Shown here: in pieces, positions 56,872-64,000 of the stretch | How positions within the stretch are numbered: the stretch's first letter is position 1 | Layout: the number at the start of each line of letters is the position of its first letter | The notes under the pieces: generated by a model | Databases searched by the model: none | What the model was told of the DNA's origin: nothing | What the model saw: only the letters and a program-made list of their open reading frames with translations | Translations under genes and position numbers: made by a program | Source: Paenibacillus sp. MAHUQ-63 | GTDB lineage: Bacteria; Bacillota; Bacilli; Paenibacillales; NBRC-103111 | Assembly (NCBI RefSeq): GCF_028765165.1 | Contig: NZ_JARADB010000002.1 | Coordinates: 1,727,734 to 1,791,733 of the forward strand | Direction of reading: 5' to 3' | Length of the DNA: 64,000 nt

Positions 56872-57147
56872 TTGCAGCAGCAAGACAAGATATGCCAAGA
56901 GCTGCATCGGCAGCTGCAGGACATCGCGTCTGATTTCGTTATAAGAAGAAATTGGGGTAAGGAGATTACCATGAGGCAGGAAGAAATGGTATATAACTGT
57001 AATTACTTGATTAGTGCGGAGAAGGTGCCCAGCTTTTTAAGTGTTTTCGACCAAATTCAAGATTCGCTCAAAGAATCCGGTTGGATGTTAGAGCTGACCG
57101 GTCCATGGCCTCCTTATCATTTCGCAAAACAAGGCAGGGAGGAGTGA
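56872..57147 (+). pseudogene. Gas-vesicle protein GvpL/GvpF, C-terminal fragment
   Basis: 91 residues. It ends LLELTGPWPPYHF-like, the invariant C-terminal mark of GvpF/GvpL (LTGPWPPY). The part before, MRQEEMVYNCNYLISAEKVPSFLSVFDQIQDSL, matches the family's final third. The N-terminal two thirds are missing, with no related sequence just upstream. GvpF/L helps assemble gas vesicles; this remnant cannot. Confidence 0.7.
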
Positions 57148-57150
57148 CCT

Positions 57151-57432
57151 TTGCATCAAAACTATCGAAACAAAGAAATGACATTGTTGGATATTCTGGA
57201 TGGATTGATTGATAAAGGCGCTGTAGTTAGCGGAGAGCTGATCATTTCCGTAGCCGATATTGATCTGATTTATGTAGATCTTAAATTGTTAATTGCATCT
57301 GTACAATCCATCCTCGAACAAAACTCGGGTGATCAGAGAGTTGAATCTCATCAAGGATGGGGGTCTTCGAATGAGCAGCCTTCAAACAAACCGAATTCAT
57401 TAACATTCATGCAGCTTGAGTCTATCATCTAA
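57151..57432 (+). CDS. GvpA/GvpS/GvpJ-like gas-vesicle protein
   Basis: 93 residues; TTG with GGGAGGAG six bases upstream, three bases after the gvpL fragment. TLLDILDGLIDKGAVVSGELIISVADIDLIYVDLKLLIASV is the GvpA-fold core (alpha-beta-beta-alpha), in the GvpS/GvpJ variant used at vesicle tips. The core is intact, so it could be made, but the other gvp genes are not visible here. The C-terminal tail may have shifted frame. Confidence 0.65.
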   Translation: MHQNYRNKEMTLLDILDGLIDKGAVVSGELIISVADIDLIYVDLKLLIASVQSILEQNSGDQRVESHQGWGSSNEQPSNKPNSLTFMQLESII

Positions 57433-57525
57433 GGCAAGTGATTTAGAAACGGAGCAAGGAAAGCTTAAGGAGCGAATTAATCGAATAGAAGGCTATCTGG
57501 AAACAAAGCAAGATCCAGTCGTGTA
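57430..57525 (+). pseudogene. Remnant coiled-coil tail after the gvp-like gene
   Basis: In a different frame, the stretch reads SDLETEQGKLKERINRIEGYL, helical and charged, followed by a stop. It probably belonged to the preceding gvp gene tail or the next gvp gene before a frameshift. Identity is not certain. Confidence 0.35.
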
Positions 57526-57632
57526 GGGAGAGGGGCAGCGAGCCCCTCTTTTTTTCTAGCATGATATCATCATTGAATATATATACATAATAGCGTATAT
57601 TAATACATATCTAATTGGTAAGGGGTGGAAAA

Positions 57633-58578
57633 ATGAAATATAAAATATTTGTTGATGGTCAAGAAGGTACAACTGGTTTAAAAATACATGATTACTTATC
57701 CAAGATTTCTAACATTGAAGTACTCAAGATTGAGTCGGAACAGCGAAAAGATCACGAAACCCGTAGGGCTTTAATTAACGAAGCAGATGTCGTCTTCCTT
57801 TGCCTTCCAGATGCTGCCTCAAAGGATTCCGTATCTATGGTAATTAATGACAAGACCAAAATAATAGATGCAAGTACAGCGTTTAGGACCAACCAGGATT
57901 GGACTTATGGATTACCAGAATTACATATAAATCAAAGAACTAAAAATCCAAAATTCATCTAGAGTATCTGTCCCTGGATGTCATGCAACGGGGTTTATTT
58001 TAGCCATACATCCTTTGGTAGCGGAAGGAATAATTCCAAGGGATTACCCTATGTCTTGTTATGCGCTTACGGGATATAGTGGTGGAGGTAAGAAACTAAT
58101 ATCCGAATATCAGAACTCAAATAAAGAACAGCTTTTTGCCCCAAGACATTATGCACTTAACCTTAATCATAAGCATCTTCCTGAAATGCAACTATATTCC
58201 GGATTAAGCGCAGCACCACTTTTTACTCCAATTGTCGGAAACTATTATCAAGGTGATGCAGTAAGTATTCCTCTCTTTCCTAGAATTTTCAATAAAAATG
58301 TGACGGCAAGAAATATTCAAGAAATGCTTGCCTCTTATTATAAAGATGATCGGTTTGTTCGAGTCGCCCCATTCGACTCTGAGGCATATCTTGAAGTTGG
58401 TTTCTTCAATCTCATGCAATGCAATCATACAAATTATTTGGATATATTTGTTTATGGTCAAAAAGACCAGATATTACTTGTATCGAGATTTGATAATTTA
58501 GGTAAAGGTGCTTCAGGGGCAGCCATTCAAAATATGAATATTATGCTTGGATTTGACGAAAATTCAGGACTAGATTAA
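57633..58578 (+). pseudogene. argC: argC (N-acetyl-gamma-glutamyl-phosphate reductase) split by a frameshift
   Basis: ATG 57633 has AAGGGG upstream. The first part (VDGQEGTTGLKIHDYL, VVFLCLPDAASKDS, IIDASTAFRT, WTYGLPEL) runs to a TAG at 57960; the second continues in another frame with VSVPGCHATGFILAIHPL (catalytic Cys), YSGGGKKLISEY, and ends NIMLGFDENSGL. One extra T in ATCTAGAGTA explains the shift, right before the catalytic Cys. It is the uncommon argC type (~310 residues). The enzyme makes N-acetyl-glutamate semialdehyde for arginine. No other arg gene is near, so it is a stray copy or a sequencing error. Confidence 0.85.
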
Positions 58579-58674
58579 AAGAAATAAGTTCTTCGTTGAA
58601 CTAACGGAAACTAGAATTTAAAGAAACATTGAGCAGCCGAAAAAGGATTATGACACGAGTAACGTTAAAAAACT

Positions 58675-58706
58675 CCTCTCTAAGTGGAACTTAGAGAGGT
58701 TTTTTT
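58675..58706. terminator. Rho-independent terminator
   Basis: CCTCTCTAAG TGGAA CTTAGAGAGG with TTTTTTT tail. Lies in the 351-base gap 58579-58929, whose rest is AT-rich with no gene seen. Confidence 0.8.
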
Positions 58707-58929
58707 CTTTTACCCCCTTGTTATAGTACCACTTCAGCATCACTACACCTACTGATCGACGGCATAAGAACCCGCTTGCGCTCCTTGGCTCAATTTTTAT
58801 ACATGTAACCTTCGTTTTTTCGATTATCACCGCTTTCTCTAGTTGATATAGTTGGATGTATCAGATACGGACAAATCAACTTGTAAGCGCAATCTGAAAC
58901 AATAAGACACTATATACAGAGGTGATCTC

Positions 58930-59067
58930 ATGAAGGGGTTTAAGCGGGGAAGAGCAGGAAAGGGGCAATTATACTTGATGCTGCTCCCCAATCTAGTGTT
59001 GTTTGCGGGATTAACGGTGTATCCGATTTTGTGGTCGCTGCGGTTGTCAGTACCGATGAATACCTAA
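58930..59067 (+). pseudogene. N-terminal fragment of a sugar ABC permease
   Basis: 45 residues: KRGRAGKGQLYLMLLPNLV, then LFAGLTVYPILWSLRLS, the typical first membrane segment of a CUT1 permease, then a stop. The other five segments are gone. The next gene, a sugar-binding lipoprotein, follows at 59085, so both permeases of this operon seem deleted. Confidence 0.7.
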
Positions 59068-59084
59068 GAAGGGAGGAGAGAAAC

Positions 59085-60500
59085 ATGAAAAGAACATTGG
59101 TAGTTATAACCGTGGCAGCATCTGTAATGATGCTGACCGCATGCGGGAATTCGGATGGAGGAGCTAAGTCCACGTCGACTGAAAGCGCTGTCTCAAAAAA
59201 CGCAACAGGATCTGTTGGCGCTAAGACCGTTATTAAAGTATGGACGTTAAACCGTGCCGATCAAGATTATATGAACAGCAAGATTGCGCAGTACAATAAA
59301 GATAACAAGGACAATATTCAAATTGAATATCAAATCTACGCGGAGAACTATAACCAGTCCTTGGATATTGCTCTGGCTACGAATGAGGGACCTGACGTCT
59401 TCTTCGACGGCGGTACGGCATTCCAAGACCACTTGACCAAGGGGGATCTCGCTCCGCTGGATAAGTACCTCACACCTGAATACAAGAAGAGATTCGGGGA
59501 GGGGGCGTTCATTGACGGCATCAATGTCGTAAACGGAAATATTTATTCTATGCCTGCCATCAGCACAACTCCTCGTTTATACTATAACAAAGGGATATTT
59601 GACAAAGCTGGAATAGCTGAACCTCCGAAAACGATTGACGAGATGGTGAAGGACGCCAAGCAAATTACAGATAAGTTGAAAGGAGAAGGCATATACGGCT
59701 TCGCGGCTAACTTGAAAAATCCGGCACAAGCGTACTCCCGCTCGATCGACTATATGTTAATGAGAAGCGGCGGTGTGGAGGCCGGATACGATTTCATTAA
59801 CGGTAAATATGATTTTAGCAGCTACAAACCGATTCTGAACGCATACCGTGCGATCTTCACTTCCGGCGCGGCATTCCCGGGATCCGAATCCCTTGATATT
59901 GATCCGCTGCGCACACAATTTGCTGCAGGTAAAATTGGTATGTATATTTCATGGTCCCACTCGGAGCCAGGCGTGTACATGAACCAATTCCCTACCAAAG
60001 AGGTGTGGGATGTCGCACAGCTTCCAACGATTGACGGACAATTCAAAGGATCTCAGCATATTAACCTGGCAGGACGCTGGTTCTTGATGAACAAAAATTC
60101 CAAAAATCAAGATCAAGCTTGGAAAGTTATGGAGTTCCTGTACAGCGATGACTTGCTCTCCGGCTACTACAACAAAGGCTTAGGCATGGTGATGCTTCCT
60201 TCCGTACTGAAAAATGCCGAGAAACCGGATACGGTAAAAAAATGGCCGAACCTGGAATTGACCGATAAAGACAAAATCTGGCCGCCGCTGCCAACAGGCG
60301 TGAAACCGGAAGGCAACGATATGTACTTTGTGTTTAACGCAATCATTCTAGGCGCAATTGATATCGACAAAGGTATTCAAGATTTGAATACCCGCTATAA
60401 TGCCGCACTGGATAAGTCCGTAAATGATGGAAAAACGAAGCGCATCCAATATCCGAATTTTACTCCGGACAACCCGGGCAAAGTATTTGAAAATAAATAA
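59085..60500 (+). CDS. Sugar-binding lipoprotein of ABC transporter
   Basis: About 471 residues; ATG 59085 with GGAGGAGAG upstream. Lipoprotein signal VITVAASVMMLTAC; mature part IKVWTLNRADQDYMNSKIAQYN, ATNEGPDVFFDGG, PRLYYNKGIFDKAGI, NLAGRWFLMNKNSKNQDQAWKVMEFLY. Without permeases beside it, the protein is an orphan here or uses others. Gene below is GH78-like, so the ligand may be a rhamnose-containing glycan. Confidence 0.87.
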   Translation: MKRTLVVITVAASVMMLTACGNSDGGAKSTSTESAVSKNATGSVGAKTVIKVWTLNRADQDYMNSKIAQYNKDNKDNIQIEYQIYAENYNQSLDIALATNEGPDVFFDGGTAFQDHLTKGDLAPLDKYLTPEYKKRFGEGAFIDGINVVNGNIYSMPAISTTPRLYYNKGIFDKAGIAEPPKTIDEMVKDAKQITDKLKGEGIYGFAANLKNPAQAYSRSIDYMLMRSGGVEAGYDFINGKYDFSSYKPILNAYRAIFTSGAAFPGSESLDIDPLRTQFAAGKIGMYISWSHSEPGVYMNQFPTKEVWDVAQLPTIDGQFKGSQHINLAGRWFLMNKNSKNQDQAWKVMEFLYSDDLLSGYYNKGLGMVMLPSVLKNAEKPDTVKKWPNLELTDKDKIWPPLPTGVKPEGNDMYFVFNAIILGAIDIDKGIQDLNTRYNAALDKSVNDGKTKRIQYPNFTPDNPGKVFENK

Positions 60501-60575
60501 GGCGGAGAAGAAGCGGAAAGCGGCGGAGAAGGAGAGGCCGACGCTTCCTCTCTTTTCTTCATTTGAGGTGAAATG

Positions 60576-62756
60576 ATGGAGCATCGTTGGAAAGCAATTT
60601 GGATTACAGATCCAGAATTTGCTGGATATGAACCGCAGCCCATGTTGAACAAGGAATATGATCAGGTAGAGCGTATGGCGCATCCCGAGCATCTTAAGAA
60701 CCGGCATATGCTTGTGCGGAAGCAGTTTCAATTACAGACTGCTCCCAAAGAAGCTCTGCTCTGCATCACCGCGGACGACTATTATAAGCTGTATGTGAAC
60801 GGGCATTTTATAGGACAAGGACCGGCACAGGGATATGCATTTCATTATAACTATAATGAGTGGAACTTGAGCGCTTACCTGCATGAAGGAACGAATGTGA
60901 TTGCGGTACATGTGTATTATCAAGGCTGCGTTAATCGCTATTATAATAGCGCGGATTTACGGCAAGGTATGATCGCTGAATTGCACACGGAGCATGGGCT
61001 TGTTCTTGCGACAGACGGCAGCTGGCGGTATAGGGTTGCGTGTGAATTCGGACCTGCCGACACGGTCGGATACGAGACGCAGTATTTGGAGAATATCGAT
61101 CAACGACTAGCCAATGTAGGATGGATCGAAGTCGAATATGATGATCGTGAATGGCTGTATGCGAGAGAAAATCATCAAGCTGATTACATATTGGTTAAGC
61201 AGTCGACGCCGCCCCTTAGCGTGTACCGTCTCAAACCGCAGAGTGTGCGAACTGTGAGGAAAGGCGACTATGTCATTGATTTTGGCCAGGAGGTTACGGG
61301 TCAGTTTGAAATGGTCGCTTGCGGAGACCCCGGAGAGCAAATCATTATTCGCTGCGGTGAAGAATTGTACGAGTCTAGTCAAACAGTCAGGTACGACATG
61401 CGCTGTAACTGTAAGTATGAGGAAACTTGGACGTTGTCGGGTAACCGAGATACACTCCGGCAATATGAGTATAAAGCGTTCCGGTATGTAGAGGTACTCG
61501 GATTGCCTGGTACCATCGACGTTAACAGTTTTGCTGCTATGGTCAGACATTATCCGCTAGATGAACAGGCGATGACATTTGAGTCGAATAATGAGCTATT
61601 GAACCAAATCTGGTCCATCTGTAAAAAAGGCGTGCAGTTCAGCGCCCAAGAAAACTTCGTAGATTGTCCGTCCCGCGAGAAGGGGCAGTACCTGGGAGAC
61701 AACACCGTCATTGGGCATTCACACATGTACATCAGCGGAGATTTGCGGCTATTTAAGAAGGCAATTCGGGATTTTGCATTAACAAGCACGGTATGTCCGG
61801 GTCTCCTGGCGGTTGCACCAGGGCACTTTATGCAGGAGATTGCTGATTTCTCTCTGCAATGGCCAATCCAGCTGTTGCTATATTATGAGCACAGCGGAGA
61901 CAAGGAATTTTTGCAGGAAATGCTGCCTGTCGCCGAAGGGATTCTAGCTTATTTCCAAAAGTACGAGCGCGAAGATGGACTGCTTGAGAATGTGAAAGAA
62001 AAGTGGAATCTAGTCGACTGGCCCGATAACTTAAGGGACGGCTACGATTTTGCGCTTACCCGCCCCGTTAGCGACGGATGTCATAACGTCATCAATGCGT
62101 TCTACTACGGCTGTGTGAAGACGGTTCAAGCCATTAAGGACTTGCTGAATATCAAATATGAGGACCGGCTTCCTGCTCTTAAAAAAGCCTATCAGACAGC
62201 TTTCTTCCGTCCGCAATCCGGATTGTTCGCCGATGCATTAGGCACGGATCATGCCTCGCTTCACTCGAATATGCTTGCTTTGTATTTTGAGATCGTCCCG
62301 GAGCACGCAATTTCATCCGTTTGTGCTCTTATCCAAATGAAAAGATTAAGCTGCGGCGTATACATGTCCTATTTCTTGCTGAAGGCACTGGCCAAAGCTG
62401 GTGAAACCGAGCTGATCTACGAGCTCATTACTTGTCAGGATGAGCGTTCATGGGCGAACATGGTGAAGGAGGGGGCGACAACTTGCTTTGAAGCGTGGGG
62501 GAAAGAACAGAAATGGAATACAAGCTTATGCCATGGTTGGGCCAGCTCGCCGATTCCTATACTTATCGAGGAAATCATTGGGATCAAACCGGCAGCTCCA
62601 GGTTGGTCATCGATCCGATTTGATCCTCACTTGCCTGATGGAATGCCAGAATTCTCTCTAACCTTTCTCACTATGGCGGGGAAAGTTCACATTCATTACG
62701 CTGGCGGACATCTGGAACTTATAGCCCCAGAGGGGGTAGTTATTCATCGGTGTTGA
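60576..62756 (+). CDS. GH78-like alpha-L-rhamnosidase
   Basis: 726 residues, no signal peptide, ATG 60576 behind GAGGTGA. N-terminal beta-rich part (ALLCITADDYYKLYVNGHFIGQGPAQGYAFHYN) is a carbohydrate-binding-like domain; YEYKAFRYVEVLG precedes the (alpha/alpha)6 catalytic barrel, with FVDCPSREKGQYLGD at ~362 in the place of the GH78 catalytic acid motif. CFEAWGKEQKWNTSLCHGWASSPI is the other conserved end block. It releases L-rhamnose or a related sugar in the cytosol; exact specificity is inferred. Confidence 0.83.
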   Translation: MEHRWKAIWITDPEFAGYEPQPMLNKEYDQVERMAHPEHLKNRHMLVRKQFQLQTAPKEALLCITADDYYKLYVNGHFIGQGPAQGYAFHYNYNEWNLSAYLHEGTNVIAVHVYYQGCVNRYYNSADLRQGMIAELHTEHGLVLATDGSWRYRVACEFGPADTVGYETQYLENIDQRLANVGWIEVEYDDREWLYARENHQADYILVKQSTPPLSVYRLKPQSVRTVRKGDYVIDFGQEVTGQFEMVACGDPGEQIIIRCGEELYESSQTVRYDMRCNCKYEETWTLSGNRDTLRQYEYKAFRYVEVLGLPGTIDVNSFAAMVRHYPLDEQAMTFESNNELLNQIWSICKKGVQFSAQENFVDCPSREKGQYLGDNTVIGHSHMYISGDLRLFKKAIRDFALTSTVCPGLLAVAPGHFMQEIADFSLQWPIQLLLYYEHSGDKEFLQEMLPVAEGILAYFQKYEREDGLLENVKEKWNLVDWPDNLRDGYDFALTRPVSDGCHNVINAFYYGCVKTVQAIKDLLNIKYEDRLPALKKAYQTAFFRPQSGLFADALGTDHASLHSNMLALYFEIVPEHAISSVCALIQMKRLSCGVYMSYFLLKALAKAGETELIYELITCQDERSWANMVKEGATTCFEAWGKEQKWNTSLCHGWASSPIPILIEEIIGIKPAAPGWSSIRFDPHLPDGMPEFSLTFLTMAGKVHIHYAGGHLELIAPEGVVIHRC

Positions 62757-62967
62757 AACAGCTGCATAACCAAGCCCTCAGCCCCAGGAAAACCGGAAGC
62801 AAGGAGTTGTTAGCTTGTGAGGTCGGCATGCTCAGCGGAAACAACGATAATGCCATAACCATATCAATGCCAAATAAGTGACAAGAAACATGAAGACGTT
62901 CCCGACTGACTGAAAAATAAAGGATTAGACCAAGAAAAAATTGGAATCGAATGGGATTGCGCTAACG

Positions 62968-63001
62968 GGGGGCTGTTGACTGCCCCCTTTTTTTTATTTT
63001 T
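62968..63001 (+). terminator. Rho-independent terminator
   Basis: GGGGGC TGTTGACT GCCCCC followed by TTTTTTTTATTTTT. In the 355-base gap before the SDR gene, with the promoter below. Confidence 0.85.
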
Positions 63002-63006
63002 ACCGC

Positions 63007-63037
63007 TTGACTTGGTGTTAACACCAAGTTGTAACAT
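63007..63037 (+). promoter_or_regulatory. MerR-type promoter with 18-bp palindromic operator
   Basis: TTGACT, a 19-base spacer, TAACAT. The palindrome CTTGGTGTTAACACCAAG (63011-63028) fills the spacer. The overlong spacer with a dyad between -35 and -10 is the hallmark of MerR-family control: the regulator twists the DNA to activate. No MerR gene is seen in the window. Confidence 0.65.
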
Positions 63038-63111
63038 AAGCGTTGCAACAATCACAAGCGTAATGATATCCGTCATTCCGCTCAAACAAAGATAAGGATA
63101 GGTGAGGAACA

Positions 63112-63840
63112 ATGTCTGTACAAATGAGTAAGGTAGCCCTGATTACGGGAGGAAACAGAGGACTTGGCTTTGAAACGGCGCGTCAATTGGGAGGATTGGG
63201 ATATACCGTTCTTTTAGGCGCAAGAGACAAGGAAAAGGGATCCCAAGCAGCAGCAAAGTTACAGGAGCAGGACATAGATGCACGTTATATCGAACTGGAT
63301 GTCACCGATCAGGCCACGATTGATGCAGCCGCCACGAAAATTAAATCGGAATACGGGAAACTCGATGTACTGATTAATAACGCAGGAATTGGCGATCGGC
63401 ATAAATTTACGGATCTAAGCGTGGCGGATTTAAAGAAATCGTTTGATACGAATTTTTTTGGTGCATTCACTGTCAGCCAAGCCATGCTGCCCCTTATCGA
63501 AAAATCAGATGCCCCTCGGATTGTCAATATCTCCAGCTCCATAGGATCTATAACGCTGCATAGTGATCCGGGAAACGGCGTATACCCTTTAAAAGCATTA
63601 GCGTATAGCAGTTCCAAAACGGCGCTGAATCAGCTTACCACTCATCTTGCTTTTACATTGAAACATACCCCTGCTAAAGTCAATTCGGTTTGCCCTGGCT
63701 TTGTTGCTACCGATTTCAATAACGGATACGGAGATCTGACACCGGAACAAGGTTCCCGAATCATTGTCCAATATGCTACACTTGCACAAGATGGACCCAC
63801 AGGGGGCTTCTTCAATGAGCAAGGTATTATTCCTTGGTGA
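63112..63840 (+). CDS. Short-chain dehydrogenase/reductase (carbonyl reductase-like)
   Basis: 242 residues. ALITGGNRGLGFETARQL binds NAD(P)H, LDVLINNAG (~85) is the structural Asn motif, IVNISSS gives the catalytic Ser, and AYSSSKTALNQL (Tyr ~165, Lys) completes the triad. All residues are present. It reduces or oxidises a small carbonyl compound; unknown substrate. A MerR-type promoter lies ~75 bases upstream, so it is probably induced by a stress molecule. An IS element follows 34 bases after the stop. Confidence 0.88.
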   Translation: MSVQMSKVALITGGNRGLGFETARQLGGLGYTVLLGARDKEKGSQAAAKLQEQDIDARYIELDVTDQATIDAAATKIKSEYGKLDVLINNAGIGDRHKFTDLSVADLKKSFDTNFFGAFTVSQAMLPLIEKSDAPRIVNISSSIGSITLHSDPGNGVYPLKALAYSSSKTALNQLTTHLAFTLKHTPAKVNSVCPGFVATDFNNGYGDLTPEQGSRIIVQYATLAQDGPTGGFFNEQGIIPW

Positions 63841-63873
63841 CTTTATTTCATGAGGATGGGAAGGTCTTAGGAT

Positions 63874-64000
63874 TGAACTGTGACCCAGAAAGTGGACGAT
63901 TAAAAAAGAACCTTATGCTGTCAATAGATGACTTCTGTATTGATCAGGGGTCATCTTTTTTAATGTCCACTGGTACCTTGCTGAATTGTAATAGTGGATA
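63874..64000 (-). mobile_element. IS3-family element end (partial, cut by window edge)
   Basis: The right end starts near TGAACTGTGACCCAG at 63874. On the minus strand a frame open to the window edge reads YYNSARYQWTLKKMTPDQYR and stops at 63913: the C-terminus of an IS3-family (IS150 group) OrfB DDE transposase. The rest lies outside. Target site and left end are not visible. Confidence 0.8.
63913..64000 (-). CDS. IS3-family transposase OrfB, C-terminal part only
   Basis: About 28 visible residues ending MTPDQYRSHLLTA and a stop. The catalytic DDE core lies outside the window. Confidence 0.75.
   Translation of the reverse strand, partial: IHYYNSARYQWTLKKMTPDQYRSHLLTA

Overview
The window looks like the chromosome of a spore-forming, Gram-positive soil bacterium of the Paenibacillus type. 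The evidence is AGGAGG-like ribosome sites with many GTG/TTG starts, SLH-domain surface proteins, a YheC/YheD-type spore-coat ATP-grasp protein, a DUF3231 protein, lipoprotein-dependent CUT1-type sugar ABC importers without their own ATPase, and an ECF41 sigma factor. No rRNA, tRNA or CRISPR array was seen.

Layout. 1-4.7 kb: surface-glycan genes (nucleotide-sugar dehydrogenase cut by the window edge, GT-D and GT2 glycosyltransferases, CapA-like protein, ATP-grasp protein). 4.8-18.3 kb: mixed housekeeping and accessory genes (flavin oxidoreductase plus ECF41 sigma pair, GH16-like protein, YmaF-like protein, DUF3231, MFS/HxlR divergent pair, YdjM-like membrane protein, a decayed UvrA-like gene, a double P-loop protein, a zinc alcohol/glucose dehydrogenase). 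18.4-19.1 kb: MBL-fold hydrolase.

19.2-39.7 kb is the centrepiece: a 20-kb sulfated-glycan utilisation locus, all on the + strand. Operon A: promoter, leader hairpin, formylglycine-generating enzyme (FGE), two permeases, binding lipoprotein, three sulfatases, AraC regulator. Operon B: Gfo/Idh/MocA oxidoreductase, a shrunken TIM-barrel isomerase, sulfatase, binding lipoprotein, two permeases, a secreted TIM-barrel-like protein, GH27 enzyme, sulfatase. All five sulfatases carry the Cys-type C-x-P-x-R motif that needs FGE for activation, yet the local FGE gene has an in-frame UGA where the family has a conserved Trp, upstream of both catalytic Cys. Either the maturase is dead, it is read through, or another FGE in the genome serves the locus.

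40-44.3 kb: small genes (stalk-domain protein, YcaQ-type glycosylase, short proteins) with remnants. 44.4-54.7 kb: two very large SLH surface proteins in tandem. 55-58.6 kb: phytoene-desaturase-like oxidoreductase, gas-vesicle remnants, and an argC split by a frameshift. 58.9-62.8 kb: a second sugar-import fragment (truncated permease, binding lipoprotein, GH78-like enzyme). 63-64 kb: an SDR behind a MerR-type promoter, then the end of an IS3-family element cut by the window edge.

The window holds an unusual number of broken genes (FGE, argC, uvrA-like, isomerase, permease, gvp, RCC1-like, small secreted protein). Three of these (FGE, argC and the small secreted protein) are one-base lesions that read accuracy must exclude before biology is invoked.
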